Positions 1 to 6,240 of a stretch of DNA of 6,459 bases are shown here, piece by piece. Below the pieces are notes generated by a model. That model was not told where the DNA came from. It made no database searches and saw only the letters and a list, made by a program, of their open reading frames with translations. A program made the position numbers and the translations under genes. How positions within the stretch are numbered: the first letter of the stretch is position 1; each line of letters starts with the position of its first letter. The stretch comes from Thermoproteota archaeon (GTDB lineage: Archaea; Korarchaeota; JAOZGF01). The stretch lies in contig JAOZGF010000224.1 in the NCBI GenBank assembly GCA_027491845.1, positions 1 to 6,459 on the forward strand. The letters are read 5' to 3'.

Positions 1-341
1 TAAGATAGGAGGGCTGTCACTGCCCCTCCATCTTGACAGTTTTGTTTTATGCCAGGGTCCATTGCCTCACATTTGTACACTGCCCTATAAATCCCAAAAG
101 GCTCGTTTTCATTTCTGCCTCTACCGAAAACTGCTTTTTCTAAAGTTTCATAGTTGACCCCTGTTATGGGGCATTGTTGATAACAGACACCGCACGCTAA
201 ACACATACCCGTTAGCTTTGGTCTTTCTTCAACGAATTCTAATGCGTTAACGGTGCAGGAAGCTACACAAGCCCCGCATTTCGAGCATAGTCCGGGTTTT
301 ATGATTTCCCTTGATAAATCAGTGAAAATTTTTACCTTCAT
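1..341 (-). CDS. FrhB/FdhB-like coenzyme F420 hydrogenase/dehydrogenase beta subunit, N-terminal part (cut by window edge)
   Basis: Translating the minus strand from the ATG at 341-339 gives 113 residues with no stop before the window edge. Two 4Fe-4S cysteine sets are visible: C19-x2-C22-x2-C25-x3-C29, and C47-x2-C50-x2-C53-x3-C57 followed by proline. About 45 residues later comes NCQDGGAVTALL (101-112), close to the QDGG-VTALL signature that opens the FrhB/FdhB beta-subunit fold. Known members bind FAD and iron-sulfur clusters and move electrons between F420 and ferredoxin, a hydrogenase, formate dehydrogenase or other partners in the cytoplasm. Which partner applies here cannot be told, because the F420/FAD-binding part lies outside the window. 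The start is well supported by GGAGG 8 bases upstream. It follows hflX on the same strand after a 91-base gap, so it may have its own promoter. The family call is firm; the exact subunit (FrhB, FdhB, FpoF/FqoF, or an orphan ferredoxin:F420 oxidoreductase) is open. Confidence 0.85.
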   Translation of the reverse strand, partial: MKVKIFTDLSREIIKPGLCSKCGACVASCTVNALEFVEERPKLTGMCLACGVCYQQCPITGVNYETLEKAVFGRGRNENEPFGIYRAVYKCEAMDPGIKQNCQDGGAVTALLS

Positions 342-349
342 GTTTTTTT

Positions 350-354
350 CCTCC
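350..354 (-). promoter_or_regulatory. Shine-Dalgarno site of the FrhB-like gene
   Basis: Read on the minus strand this is GGAGG, 8 bases before the ATG at 341-339. It is a strong match to the archaeal anti-Shine-Dalgarno sequence and fixes the start codon of the FrhB-like gene. Confidence 0.75.
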
Positions 355-400
355 AGCAACCTTGGAAAACAGTAAACAAGTGTTTTAGCTAGATGTGTTG

Positions 401-409
401 AATAAATTT
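401..409 (-). promoter_or_regulatory. possible TATA box of the FrhB-like gene
   Basis: The minus strand reads AAATTTATT after an A-rich stretch that could serve as a BRE. Counting 25-30 bases downstream puts a start site near 375-380 and a leader of about 35 bases, consistent with the GGAGG ribosome site. The match to TTTAWATA is imperfect, and the gene could instead be read through from hflX, so this is a weak call. Confidence 0.3.
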
Positions 410-432
410 TTTTTGGTTTTTAGGAGGCCTGA

Positions 433-1536
433 TCAGTTTGTTTCTGTCAACAATACTTTGTTGATTTTATCCAGTAACTTGCCTATGTTTTCCTTCGTCT
501 TGGCTGAAACAGTAACGTAGTCGATTACAGCGGGGAATGATTTAGCCTCAGAAACCTTCACACCTATTTCCTCACCATTGCATTTGTCGATCTTGTTGAA
601 GACCAAGATAGTTTTGTTCGGTTTTATGCCTGTTTTGCGCAATATTTCGAGGGAGGTTTTGATTTTTTCCCTTATTAGGAGAAGAGGGTCGCTAACATCT
701 ACGACCAGTAAATGCACGTCAGCGTTTCTAATGTCTTCAAGGTTTATTTTAAAAGATGTGATTAGCTTTGGATCCAGGTCCATGACAAAGCCAATCGTGT
801 CTACAAAAAGCATTTTCCTTCCATTACTGTATCTATAGTAATACTTGCTCGAGAGGGTTGTGAACGGGCTGTCGCTAACTGGCTTAGCCACACCTGTTAT
901 AGAGTTAAACAAGCTTGTTTTCCCCGCGTTATAGTAGCCTATCAAGCAGATAAGCGGCATCCCCATTTCCTTGGCTTTCCTTATTTTATCAATTTTCTCC
1001 TTCCATGACTTCTCGATTTTTTGCTTTATTTTAGCCTCTCTACTTTTAAGTAGGGATAGAGTGTTGTGATAAGCGTATTCTCCTCTCCCCATGAAGCCAG
1101 GTCTTTCCTTCTTGTATTTTATTGAGGCTCTTAACTTGTAATAAGGAAACAGTTTTCTTATCCTGGCAAGGGTTATCTGAAGCTTTGAGAGGGTGTCGGA
1201 AGCCATTTTCTCAAAAATGTTAAGGGTGACCTCATACCTGTCGAGGACTTCACAGTTCAAGCTGGTTTCTAACTTGTACTTTTGTAGTGTTGTTAAATTA
1301 TTGTACACAAAGACAGCTTCTACAGCGTTTGCCTCAACTTCCTTAGCTATTTCCTTTATTTTTCCCTTACCGAAAAGATAGGCTCTCGAAGGCTTAATTT
1401 TTGTTTGGATAATGTGCTTCCTCACACGGTAACCTAGAGCGCTTATGAGGTTTTGGAATTCGGATAATTGGAGCTTATAATGAACATGGTCGTGTACATT
1501 TGTTTTTAACATGGCTATAATTGCGTTCTTTTGCAA
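433..1536 (-). CDS. hflX: GTPase HflX
   Basis: This is a 367-residue ribosome-associated GTPase. In the family, HflX binds the large ribosomal subunit and can split or rescue stalled ribosomes using GTP. The N-terminal HflX domain (about 5-135) shows FGKGKI at 55-60, a DR pair at 99-100 and SKLQITLARI at 117-126. A basic helical linker follows, with GRGEYAYHN at 150-158. The G domain has G1 GYYNAGKTS (200-208), a G2 region DSPFTTL (222-228), G3 DTIG (246-249), G4 NKID (314-317) and G5 SAK (344-346), with VVDVSDP at 278-284 as in other HflX proteins. The start is TTG: it keeps the first beta strand (NAIIAML) and has GGTGG 9 bases upstream. The ATG at residue 9 would cut that strand. The protein is short after G5, as usual for archaeal forms. 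It is transcribed divergently from the P-type ATPase and followed by the FrhB-like gene. Confidence 0.95.
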   Translation of the reverse strand: MQKNAIIAMLKTNVHDHVHYKLQLSEFQNLISALGYRVRKHIIQTKIKPSRAYLFGKGKIKEIAKEVEANAVEAVFVYNNLTTLQKYKLETSLNCEVLDRYEVTLNIFEKMASDTLSKLQITLARIRKLFPYYKLRASIKYKKERPGFMGRGEYAYHNTLSLLKSREAKIKQKIEKSWKEKIDKIRKAKEMGMPLICLIGYYNAGKTSLFNSITGVAKPVSDSPFTTLSSKYYYRYSNGRKMLFVDTIGFVMDLDPKLITSFKINLEDIRNADVHLLVVDVSDPLLLIREKIKTSLEILRKTGIKPNKTILVFNKIDKCNGEEIGVKVSEAKSFPAVIDYVTVSAKTKENIGKLLDKINKVLLTETN

Positions 1537-1545
1537 CTTGTTTTT

Positions 1546-1550
1546 CCACC
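1546..1550 (-). promoter_or_regulatory. Shine-Dalgarno site supporting the TTG start of hflX
   Basis: The minus strand reads GGTGG, 9 bases before the TTG at 1536-1534. GGTG pairs with the 3' end of archaeal 16S rRNA. It favours the TTG over the ATG eight codons later (1512-1510), which has no comparable site. Confidence 0.5.
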
Positions 1551-1580
1551 GTCTTCGTTAAAGCCATATTACAGTTTCCA

Positions 1581-1590
1581 GTTTAAAAAA
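1581..1590 (-). promoter_or_regulatory. possible TATA box of hflX
   Basis: The minus strand reads TTTTTTAAAC, a fair match to an archaeal TATA element. A start site 25-30 bases on would lie near 1560 and give a leader of about 20-25 bases that includes the GGTGG ribosome site. The region is AT-rich throughout, so other placements are possible, for example the TA-rich stretch at 1638-1647. Confidence 0.35.
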
Positions 1591-1628
1591 GGATTGAAGA
1601 AGTTAAAAGTGGATTATTGTGGAAAAAC

Positions 1629-1643
1629 GAAAAACGTTTTTTA
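1629..1643 (+). promoter_or_regulatory. ACGTTTTTT motif, copy 1, containing a 12-base palindrome
   Basis: This sequence, in the divergent region between hflX and the P-type ATPase, contains the perfect palindrome AAAAACGTTTTT at 1630-1641. It aligns at 12 of 15 positions with copy 2 (4566-4580, opposite strand). It lies about 80 bases upstream of the ATPase TATA box and about 40 bases upstream of the candidate hflX TATA box, so it could be an operator or simply AT-rich promoter DNA. Function is inferred only from recurrence and position. Confidence 0.3.
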
Positions 1644-1719
1644 TTTGATTCAGAATCTATTAGATTAGGTGAACAAGACACCTTTATACGTGCACCATGA
1701 ATAAATGTTGTGATCTTGG

Positions 1720-1729
1720 TTATAAATAG
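1720..1729 (+). promoter_or_regulatory. TATA box of the P-type ATPase gene
   Basis: TTATAAATAG is a good archaeal TATA element. It sits 57 bases before the ATG at 1787, which predicts transcription starting near 1750-1755 and a leader of roughly 35 bases. That leader includes the AAGGG ribosome site at 1772-1776, 10 bases before the ATG. A second, weaker TATA-like string, CTTTATACG (1682-1690), lies further upstream. Confidence 0.55.
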
Positions 1730-1786
1730 TTTCTTTTTTGTTCAGCCATCTTCTTGGAATCTTAAGCTCTGAAGGGAAACGATTCC

Positions 1787-4492
1787 ATGCTCAATGACAT
1801 GGCTTGGCACTGTTTAGAGATAAAGGAGGTAATGAGGAAACTTGGCTCAAGCAGGAGCGGGCTGAGTGAAAACGAGGCAAGGGAGAGACTTAAACGTTAC
1901 GGTTTAAACAAGCTCAAGGAACTCAGGAAGATCTCTCCCATGAAAATCTTTCTTGAACAATTTAAGAGCTTCCTCGTCGTAATCTTAATTATAGCCACTG
2001 TCATATCGTCTTTCTTGGGCGAAATAATCGACACTGTTGTTATCCTCGCAATAGTTTTCGCCTCAGCACTACTTGGTTTCATACAGGAGTTCAAGGCTGA
2101 GAAGGCACTGGAAAAACTGAAAGAGATGGTTTCACCTACTGCTAAGGTTGTAAGAGGAGGTAAACTAGAGGTTATACCTGCGGAAGAGGTTGTCCCTGGA
2201 GATGTTATAGTGTTAGAGGCAGGGGACAAGGTTCCCGCAGACGGAAGGCTAATATTTTCTTGGAACCTTCAAGTCGATGAGGCATCCCTAACAGGTGAAT
2301 CGGTTCCTGTTGAAAAAATTACTTCTAAGGTCCCTGAAAACGCTTCTTTGACCGAGAGAAGAAACATGGTTTACATGGGCACATGCGTAACCTACGGCAG
2401 GGGGGAAGCTGTGGTAACTGGTACAGGTATGAAAACAGAATTCGGAAAAAATTCGGGAATGCTTCAAGAGATAGAAAAAGAAACAACCCCCCTCCAAAAA
2501 AAGCTAGATAAAGTTGGAAAGAACATCGGCTTGCTTTGCTTGATTGTATGTGGAGTGGTCGCCTCATTGGGCCTTGTTAGGGGTGGGAGTGTTCTTGGGA
2601 TGCTGCTTTGGGGCATTAGTTTAGCTGTTGCAGCAGTTCCTGAAGCGTTACCTGCGGTAGTAACAATAACCTTAGCCGTTGGCGTGCAAAGAATGGCTAG
2701 GAGAAATGCAGTGATAAGGAGGCTTTCATCTGTGGAGACACTGGGGAGTTCAACAGTCATATGTACGGATAAGACAGGTACCTTAACCAAGAACGAAATG
2801 ACAGTAAAAGAAATATACTTGCCCGAGGCATGGTTAGAAGTTAGGGGGACGGGTTATGAGCCGCGAGGAACCTTCAAGGTAAAGGGAGAAAAGAAAGAAA
2901 TAAATCCGTCAAGTTACCCTGACCTGATTCTTCTTTTGAAAGCTGCAGTGCTATGTAATAACTCTTACTTAGAAGAAAAAAATGGAAAATGGATTATTAG
3001 GGGAGACCCCACTGAGGGTGCTCTTCTAACCGCTGCTGCAAAAGCTAAGTTAAGCAAGAACGAGTTAGAATCCCGCTATCCAAGGGTTTTCGAATTACCC
3101 TTTGACTCCATGCGGAAAATGATGACAACAATCCATGAAGTAGCCCCAGGCAAGTTCGTTGCATACGTTAAGGGGGCTCCTGAAGTCATTGTCAAAGCAT
3201 CTTCATATTACCGATGTAAACAAAAAAACAAGCTTTTTACAGAGGAAATGAAAAGAGAAGTGCTTGAAATAAACAGGGAAATGGCTAAAAACGGCCTGAG
3301 GGTTCTGGCAATAGCGTACAGAGAAGTCCTCTGGGAGAAGGAGAAAATTTTTAAGAAGGAGGAAATGGGTGAAATCGAGGAGAACCTAATCTTTTTAGGA
3401 TTAACCGCAATGATGGATCCCCCGCGAGAAGAAGTTAAGGAAGCAGTTGAGAAATGCAGGAAGGCTGGAATAAAAGTTGTAATGATAACAGGCGACCATG
3501 AATTAACAGCCGTCTCAGTTGCAAAACAAATAGGCTTGATCCAAAGTCCATATCTCTCTCTAACCGGAGAAAAATTGGATTCCATGAGCGATAGGGAACT
3601 TGAGGAATTGGTTGAGAAGGTTTCGATTTATGCAAGGGTTTCTCCACAACATAAAATGAGGATTGTTAAGGCTTTAAAGAAAAAGAAACATGTTGTTGCG
3701 GTAACGGGAGACGGGGTCAACGACGCTCCTGCACTGAAAACAGCAGATATAGGTGTGTCGATGGGCATAACAGGGACAGATGTTGCAAAGGAAGCGTCTG
3801 ACATGATTATCTCCGACGACAACTTCGCAAGCATCGTTGCAGCCATAGAAGAGGGAAGGGGAATATACGACAACATAAAAAAGTATTTGATGTATCTGCT
3901 TGCCTGCAACATCGGTGAAATACTTATAATGCTCTTTGGAGGGCTGATAGGCGTCCCTCTTCCCTTACTAGCAATGCAGATCCTGATGATAAACCTCACA
4001 ACAGACGGTTTACCAGCTATAGCCTTAAGTGTTGACCCTTATGATCGAGACGTGATGGAGAGGCCTCCTAGGAATCCTGAGGAAAGCATTTTCACTCCTA
4101 GGATGAAGGCCATAATTGGTTTAGGGGCAATCCTCATGGGTGTTCTGGGAATAGGAACATTCCTCTGCTTCCTTCAAAGAGGAGTATTGTACGCTAGATC
4201 TACATTGTTCTGGTTTGTAACATTATATGAAATGTTTAAGGTTTTTCCTTGCAGGTCAGAGAGACATACCTCTATAGAACTGGGATTTAGGTCAAACCGT
4301 CCATTAATAGCGGCGATAATTTCATCCCTATCTCTAACGCTGCTTATTTTGTTTGTTTCAGTTCTTCAGCAGGCATTCAAGGTGACGGCGGTAAACCCCT
4401 TAGACCTCCTCCTCCTAAGCTTACTGGCAACACTAGGCATTATAGTTATTGATACAGGTAAGGAACTGGCAAACAGGGGCATCTTAAAATGA
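1787..4492 (+). CDS. P2A-type Ca2+-transporting P-type ATPase (SERCA/PacL-like)
   Basis: At 901 residues this is the normal length for a P2A cation pump, which uses ATP to move Ca2+ across the membrane. In order it has: the N-terminal cation-ATPase domain ([15 protein letters not shown], 6-20); M1-M2 (about 60-100); the actuator loop TGES (169-172); M3-M4 (about 247-296) with PEALP at 285-289; the phosphorylation motif DKTGTLT with aspartate D328; KGAPE (462-466) in the nucleotide domain; TGD (568-570); and TGDGVNDAP with D642 and D646. M5-M10 complete the pump. The Ca2+ ligands of SERCA have counterparts: E286 (M4, E309), N708 and E711 (M5, N768/E771), N736, T739 and D740 (M6, N796/T799/D800), and E825 near M8 (E908). 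Both Ca2+ sites could therefore be present. The only in-frame ATG choices are M1 and M5; an upstream in-frame TAA (1763) and the AAGGG site favour M1. Substrate is inferred from ligands; Mn2+ or another cation is possible. It appears monocistronic. Confidence 0.93.
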   Translation: MLNDMAWHCLEIKEVMRKLGSSRSGLSENEARERLKRYGLNKLKELRKISPMKIFLEQFKSFLVVILIIATVISSFLGEIIDTVVILAIVFASALLGFIQEFKAEKALEKLKEMVSPTAKVVRGGKLEVIPAEEVVPGDVIVLEAGDKVPADGRLIFSWNLQVDEASLTGESVPVEKITSKVPENASLTERRNMVYMGTCVTYGRGEAVVTGTGMKTEFGKNSGMLQEIEKETTPLQKKLDKVGKNIGLLCLIVCGVVASLGLVRGGSVLGMLLWGISLAVAAVPEALPAVVTITLAVGVQRMARRNAVIRRLSSVETLGSSTVICTDKTGTLTKNEMTVKEIYLPEAWLEVRGTGYEPRGTFKVKGEKKEINPSSYPDLILLLKAAVLCNNSYLEEKNGKWIIRGDPTEGALLTAAAKAKLSKNELESRYPRVFELPFDSMRKMMTTIHEVAPGKFVAYVKGAPEVIVKASSYYRCKQKNKLFTEEMKREVLEINREMAKNGLRVLAIAYREVLWEKEKIFKKEEMGEIEENLIFLGLTAMMDPPREEVKEAVEKCRKAGIKVVMITGDHELTAVSVAKQIGLIQSPYLSLTGEKLDSMSDRELEELVEKVSIYARVSPQHKMRIVKALKKKKHVVAVTGDGVNDAPALKTADIGVSMGITGTDVAKEASDMIISDDNFASIVAAIEEGRGIYDNIKKYLMYLLACNIGEILIMLFGGLIGVPLPLLAMQILMINLTTDGLPAIALSVDPYDRDVMERPPRNPEESIFTPRMKAIIGLGAILMGVLGIGTFLCFLQRGVLYARSTLFWFVTLYEMFKVFPCRSERHTSIELGFRSNRPLIAAIISSLSLTLLILFVSVLQQAFKVTAVNPLDLLLLSLLATLGIIVIDTGKELANRGILK

Positions 4493-4565
4493 CCCATATT
4501 TTAGAGAAGATAGTGAAAGCAACGCAAACACTAACTTAACAAATAGATGAATCATTCACAAAATA

Positions 4566-4580
4566 GAAAAAACGTTATTT
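4566..4580 (-). promoter_or_regulatory. ACGTTTTTT motif, copy 2, overlapping the operon promoter
   Basis: On the minus strand this reads AAATAACGTTTTTTC. It differs at one of 15 positions from copy 3 (6193-6207, plus strand). It runs directly into the TATA box at 4575-4582 and covers the BRE position of the membrane-protein/winged-helix operon. A protein bound here would compete with TFB/TBP, so an operator is plausible. AT-rich promoter composition is the alternative. Confidence 0.35.
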
Positions 4581-4582
4581 AA
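4575..4582 (+). promoter_or_regulatory. likely TATA box of the membrane-protein/winged-helix operon
   Basis: TTATTTAA, preceded by an A-rich BRE-like run (GAAAAAACG), lies 47 bases before the TTG at 4630. The expected transcription start is near 4605, giving a leader of about 25 bases that contains GAGAGG (4612-4617). No terminator-like structure is evident between the ATPase stop and this point, so some read-through is possible. Confidence 0.45.
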
Positions 4583-4629
4583 GGAAAACCCTAAAACAAG
4601 GTCCAAAATTCGAGAGGATTGAAGAAAGA

Positions 4630-5253
4630 TTGATTGCGGAATTAGTGAGGCTTGATATTTACACTGAAGTTGTAAGCGCAATCATTTGCTTCGCGATAGG
4701 GCATTTTTCCCTGAGGGGATACAGGAAAACAGGGGAGAAAAGCCTCATGTACCTTTACTTCGGTTTCATAGGCCTAGGGATAGCTATGTTTTTTCGGGGA
4801 ACAATATACGTCTTCCTTATCATGCTGGTCAGACAGCCTCAAACAAACTTGGATGCTGTGAGGCAGATTTCAATTTATTCCTCCTTTATATGCGGGATTA
4901 TCAAGATATTTTCCTATGGGTCGATGGCCTACATTTTTTCTAGGCAAGCCGCTCAGAAACATCCTTATTCAGCCCTTGCCTTATTCCCCTTCATATTCAA
5001 TCCATTCATTGAATCTATTTCATTGATCCTGCTGCTCTACATTTCGGTTCAATGTGGAATGAACTTTTTATTTGACCGCGAAACCAATAAACTACTTGTC
5101 CTAATGGGCTTCGTTTCATTGTTCCTTGGACACCTATTATTTCTCTTCTCCGTGGCAAAGGCAACCCTTTACGTTGCAGGCGAAATATTTCAGTTAGGTG
5201 GGCTGGCGTCCATGCTTACCATGACAATTAAAGTTAACAAGGAGGTTAAATGA
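4630..5253 (+). CDS. multi-pass membrane protein of unknown family, possible sensor domain
   Basis: I do not recognise the family. The 207-residue protein is almost entirely membrane segments: about 11-29, 39-67 (one long or two short helices), 82-103, 113-147 (probably two helices with a proline break near 125), 154-173 and 177-200, so six or seven helices. It then ends with a short lysine-rich tail (KVNKEVK). The pattern resembles the 7-helix membrane sensor part seen at the N-terminus of some archaeal and bacterial signalling proteins, but no kinase or other output domain follows. Instead the next gene, a winged-helix regulator, starts at an ATGA overlap. The start is probably TTG at 4630, with GAGAGG 12 bases upstream, a rather long spacing. 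A GTG at 4645 is the alternative. A role in sensing a membrane or extracellular signal is inference from context; it could equally be an antagonist or a membrane anchor of the regulator. Confidence 0.8.
   Translation: MIAELVRLDIYTEVVSAIICFAIGHFSLRGYRKTGEKSLMYLYFGFIGLGIAMFFRGTIYVFLIMLVRQPQTNLDAVRQISIYSSFICGIIKIFSYGSMAYIFSRQAAQKHPYSALALFPFIFNPFIESISLILLLYISVQCGMNFLFDRETNKLLVLMGFVSLFLGHLLFLFSVAKATLYVAGEIFQLGGLASMLTMTIKVNKEVK
5241..5245 (+). promoter_or_regulatory. Shine-Dalgarno site of the winged-helix gene
   Basis: GGAGG, extended to GGAGGTT, lies 4 bases before the ATG at 5250, inside the last codons of the membrane-protein gene. It is the strongest ribosome site in this operon. It suggests the regulator is translated well, both by its own initiation and by coupling to the upstream gene. 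Confidence 0.7.
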
Positions 5254-5528
5254 GCAGGCAATATAGATCTAAGGTTAGGATTTACGTTGACATAATGAAG
5301 GCAATAAAGAAGGATGGTGAGGCCAAGCCAACGAGAATACTTTATTCAGCCAATCTATCCCATTCAAGGCTCATCAAGTATCTTGATTTCCTGTTAAAGG
5401 AAGGCTTCATTAGGGAGATTAAAATTAAAAACTCGAAACGTTACGCTTTAACGGAGAAAGGCGAGAGATTTCTACGTGAATTTAGGGTTTTCGAGAAATT
5501 TGCAAGCGCATTTGGAATAAGCATTTAA
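5250..5528 (+). CDS. winged helix-turn-helix DNA-binding protein (Sso10a/HTH_45-like)
   Basis: This 92-residue protein has the layout of small archaeal winged-helix regulators. Helix 1 is about 6-21 (rich in R, K and I), helix 2 about 27-35, and the recognition helix about 36-51 (SHSRLIKYLDFLLKEGF). The wing is about 53-70 and ends in KRYALTEKGERFL (63-75), a typical end of such domains, and a C-terminal helix (about 71-88) probably dimerises. This matches the pattern of the HTH_45/Sso10a-type family, whose members bind DNA as dimers joined by the last helix. No ligand-binding domain is present. Its ATG overlaps the TGA of the membrane-protein gene (ATGA), so the two are surely co-transcribed and probably work together, with the membrane protein as possible input. 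It may control its own promoter. Its stop codon overlaps the stop of the convergent broken gene on the minus strand. The fold is confident; the target genes are unknown. Confidence 0.87.
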   Translation: MSRQYRSKVRIYVDIMKAIKKDGEAKPTRILYSANLSHSRLIKYLDFLLKEGFIREIKIKNSKRYALTEKGERFLREFRVFEKFASAFGISI

Positions 5529-6096
5529 ATCTTAGTGTAAAGCTCTATTCCATGTCTCAAGCAAGCCTCCTTTGCCCTGTCATCTGCGAAGGGAGTGACA
5601 ATTATCACTCTACTAGGCTTTCTTCCTGAGGTTTTTTTCAAAGAAGGAAGTTTTCCTTTTGAGAAGGGATACGTCAGAAGCCTTTGCATGGGACATTATT
5701 TCTATCAAAATTGTTTTTCCGTTTTTTACAGCAACGTCAACTTCCACGGAGCTAGGGTAGCCGTATACCTTTCCTTTCCTGTCGTAATTGATCCACTTTT
5801 CAACCCTAAAATCAAATTCCTTCTCTAGTAATCCTTTTAATCCTGCCCTAAAGGATTCTTCGCTTATTATCCTCCAACGAGCGCCTATTGCTGTTATATG
5901 CCTATTAACAAGTCAAAACCCTTGTTCATGTCTTCTCTTAACTTGTTCATATATCCTTCCTTAGTTCAGCTAAAGCTTCTTCGTGTTTATCCAGTCTCTC
6001 CATGATTTCTTTAAACCCAAGGTAGCCTGCAACGGTATATCTAAATTCCCTGTCTTTTTCGAGAAGCTCGATGAACTCTTGTTTGAGTTTCCCCAT
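5525..6096 (-). pseudogene. broken DUF3782/PD-(D/E)XK nuclease-like gene with three frame lesions
   Basis: Minus-strand translation from ATG 6096-6094 gives 49 residues (MGKLKQEFIELLEKD...) ending at TGA 5949-5947, but the similarity continues in other frames. Three changes restore one frame: removing an extra AT in the ATAT run at 5949-5954, adding one base in TTAAT near 5903-5908, and removing one A from the A7 run at 5632-5638. The repaired protein has about 189 residues. It has a helical/coiled-coil start with a repeat-like segment (LRKDMNKLREDMNK), then RHITAIGARW, then a PD-(D/E)XK-like core (VEVDVAV, ILIEIM), and ends with RVIIVTPFADDRAKEACLRHGIELYT. This matches the archaeal DUF3782-type family, presumed nuclease-fold proteins of unknown role. 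The usual catalytic lysine of the E-x-K motif is methionine (repaired position 134), while D120 and E132 remain. Three independent lesions plus this loss argue for a decaying gene. Sequencing errors at simple repeats are the alternative for some of the shifts. Confidence 0.8.
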
Positions 6097-6185
6097 GAAA
6101 ACCTGCCTGCAATGTTACGGGGCCTTAGAGTACGGATCTAAAAAATTTCAGGTTTTTCACTTAATAAGGGAAAGGTAGTTGAAGT

Positions 6186-6193
6186 TTTAAATA
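6186..6193 (+). promoter_or_regulatory. TATA box of the cytochrome b-like gene
   Basis: TTTAAATA is an exact archaeal TATA consensus. It sits 47 bases before the ATG at 6241, predicting a start site near 6216 and a leader of about 25 bases. The ribosome site AGGGG (6229-6233) is 7 bases before the ATG. Confidence 0.6.
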
Positions 6194-6207
6194 AATGACG
6201 TTTTTTC
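6193..6207 (+). promoter_or_regulatory. ACGTTTTTT motif, copy 3, just downstream of a TATA box
   Basis: AAATGACGTTTTTTC touches the last base of the TATA box at 6186-6193 and fills the space before the predicted start site. It matches copy 2 (minus strand 4566-4580) at 14 of 15 positions. A repressor bound here would block RNA polymerase loading. Function is inferred from position and recurrence only. Confidence 0.35.
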
Positions 6208-6240
6208 TTGGAACTAGAAAATAGGGGCAGGGGATTGAAA

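Noticed and set aside
403..421. T-rich run on the plus strand that could be an archaeal terminator
   Set aside because: No plus-strand gene ends here. Both flanking genes run on the minus strand, where this stretch is A-rich, so it is better read as part of a possible promoter.
578..838. Plus-strand open frames opposite hflX (578-838 and 1193-1381)
   Set aside because: They are shadows of hflX, whose minus-strand frame carries all G motifs. Their products are low-complexity and match nothing.
1537..1786. A small gene or structured RNA in the divergent intergenic region
   Set aside because: Short ATG frames such as the one near 1697 end quickly and lack ribosome sites. Beyond the promoters and the 12-base palindrome I see no convincing stem structures.
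1897..3999. Several minus-strand open frames opposite the P-type ATPase, and 4686-4943 in another frame of the membrane-protein gene
   Set aside because: All lie within well-supported genes in the true frame and show no motifs or ribosome sites.
5595..5828. Plus-strand open frame of 77 codons between the winged-helix gene and the right-hand gene
   Set aside because: It lies antisense to the nuclease-like pseudogene, whose minus-strand protein similarity is clear. The plus-strand product has no recognisable motif and no ribosome site.
5525..6096. Programmed ribosomal frameshifting as an explanation for the split nuclease-like gene
   Set aside because: It would need three separate shifts of different kinds in one 189-residue protein. 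Only one of them is at a slippery A run, and the catalytic lysine is also lost. Decay is simpler.
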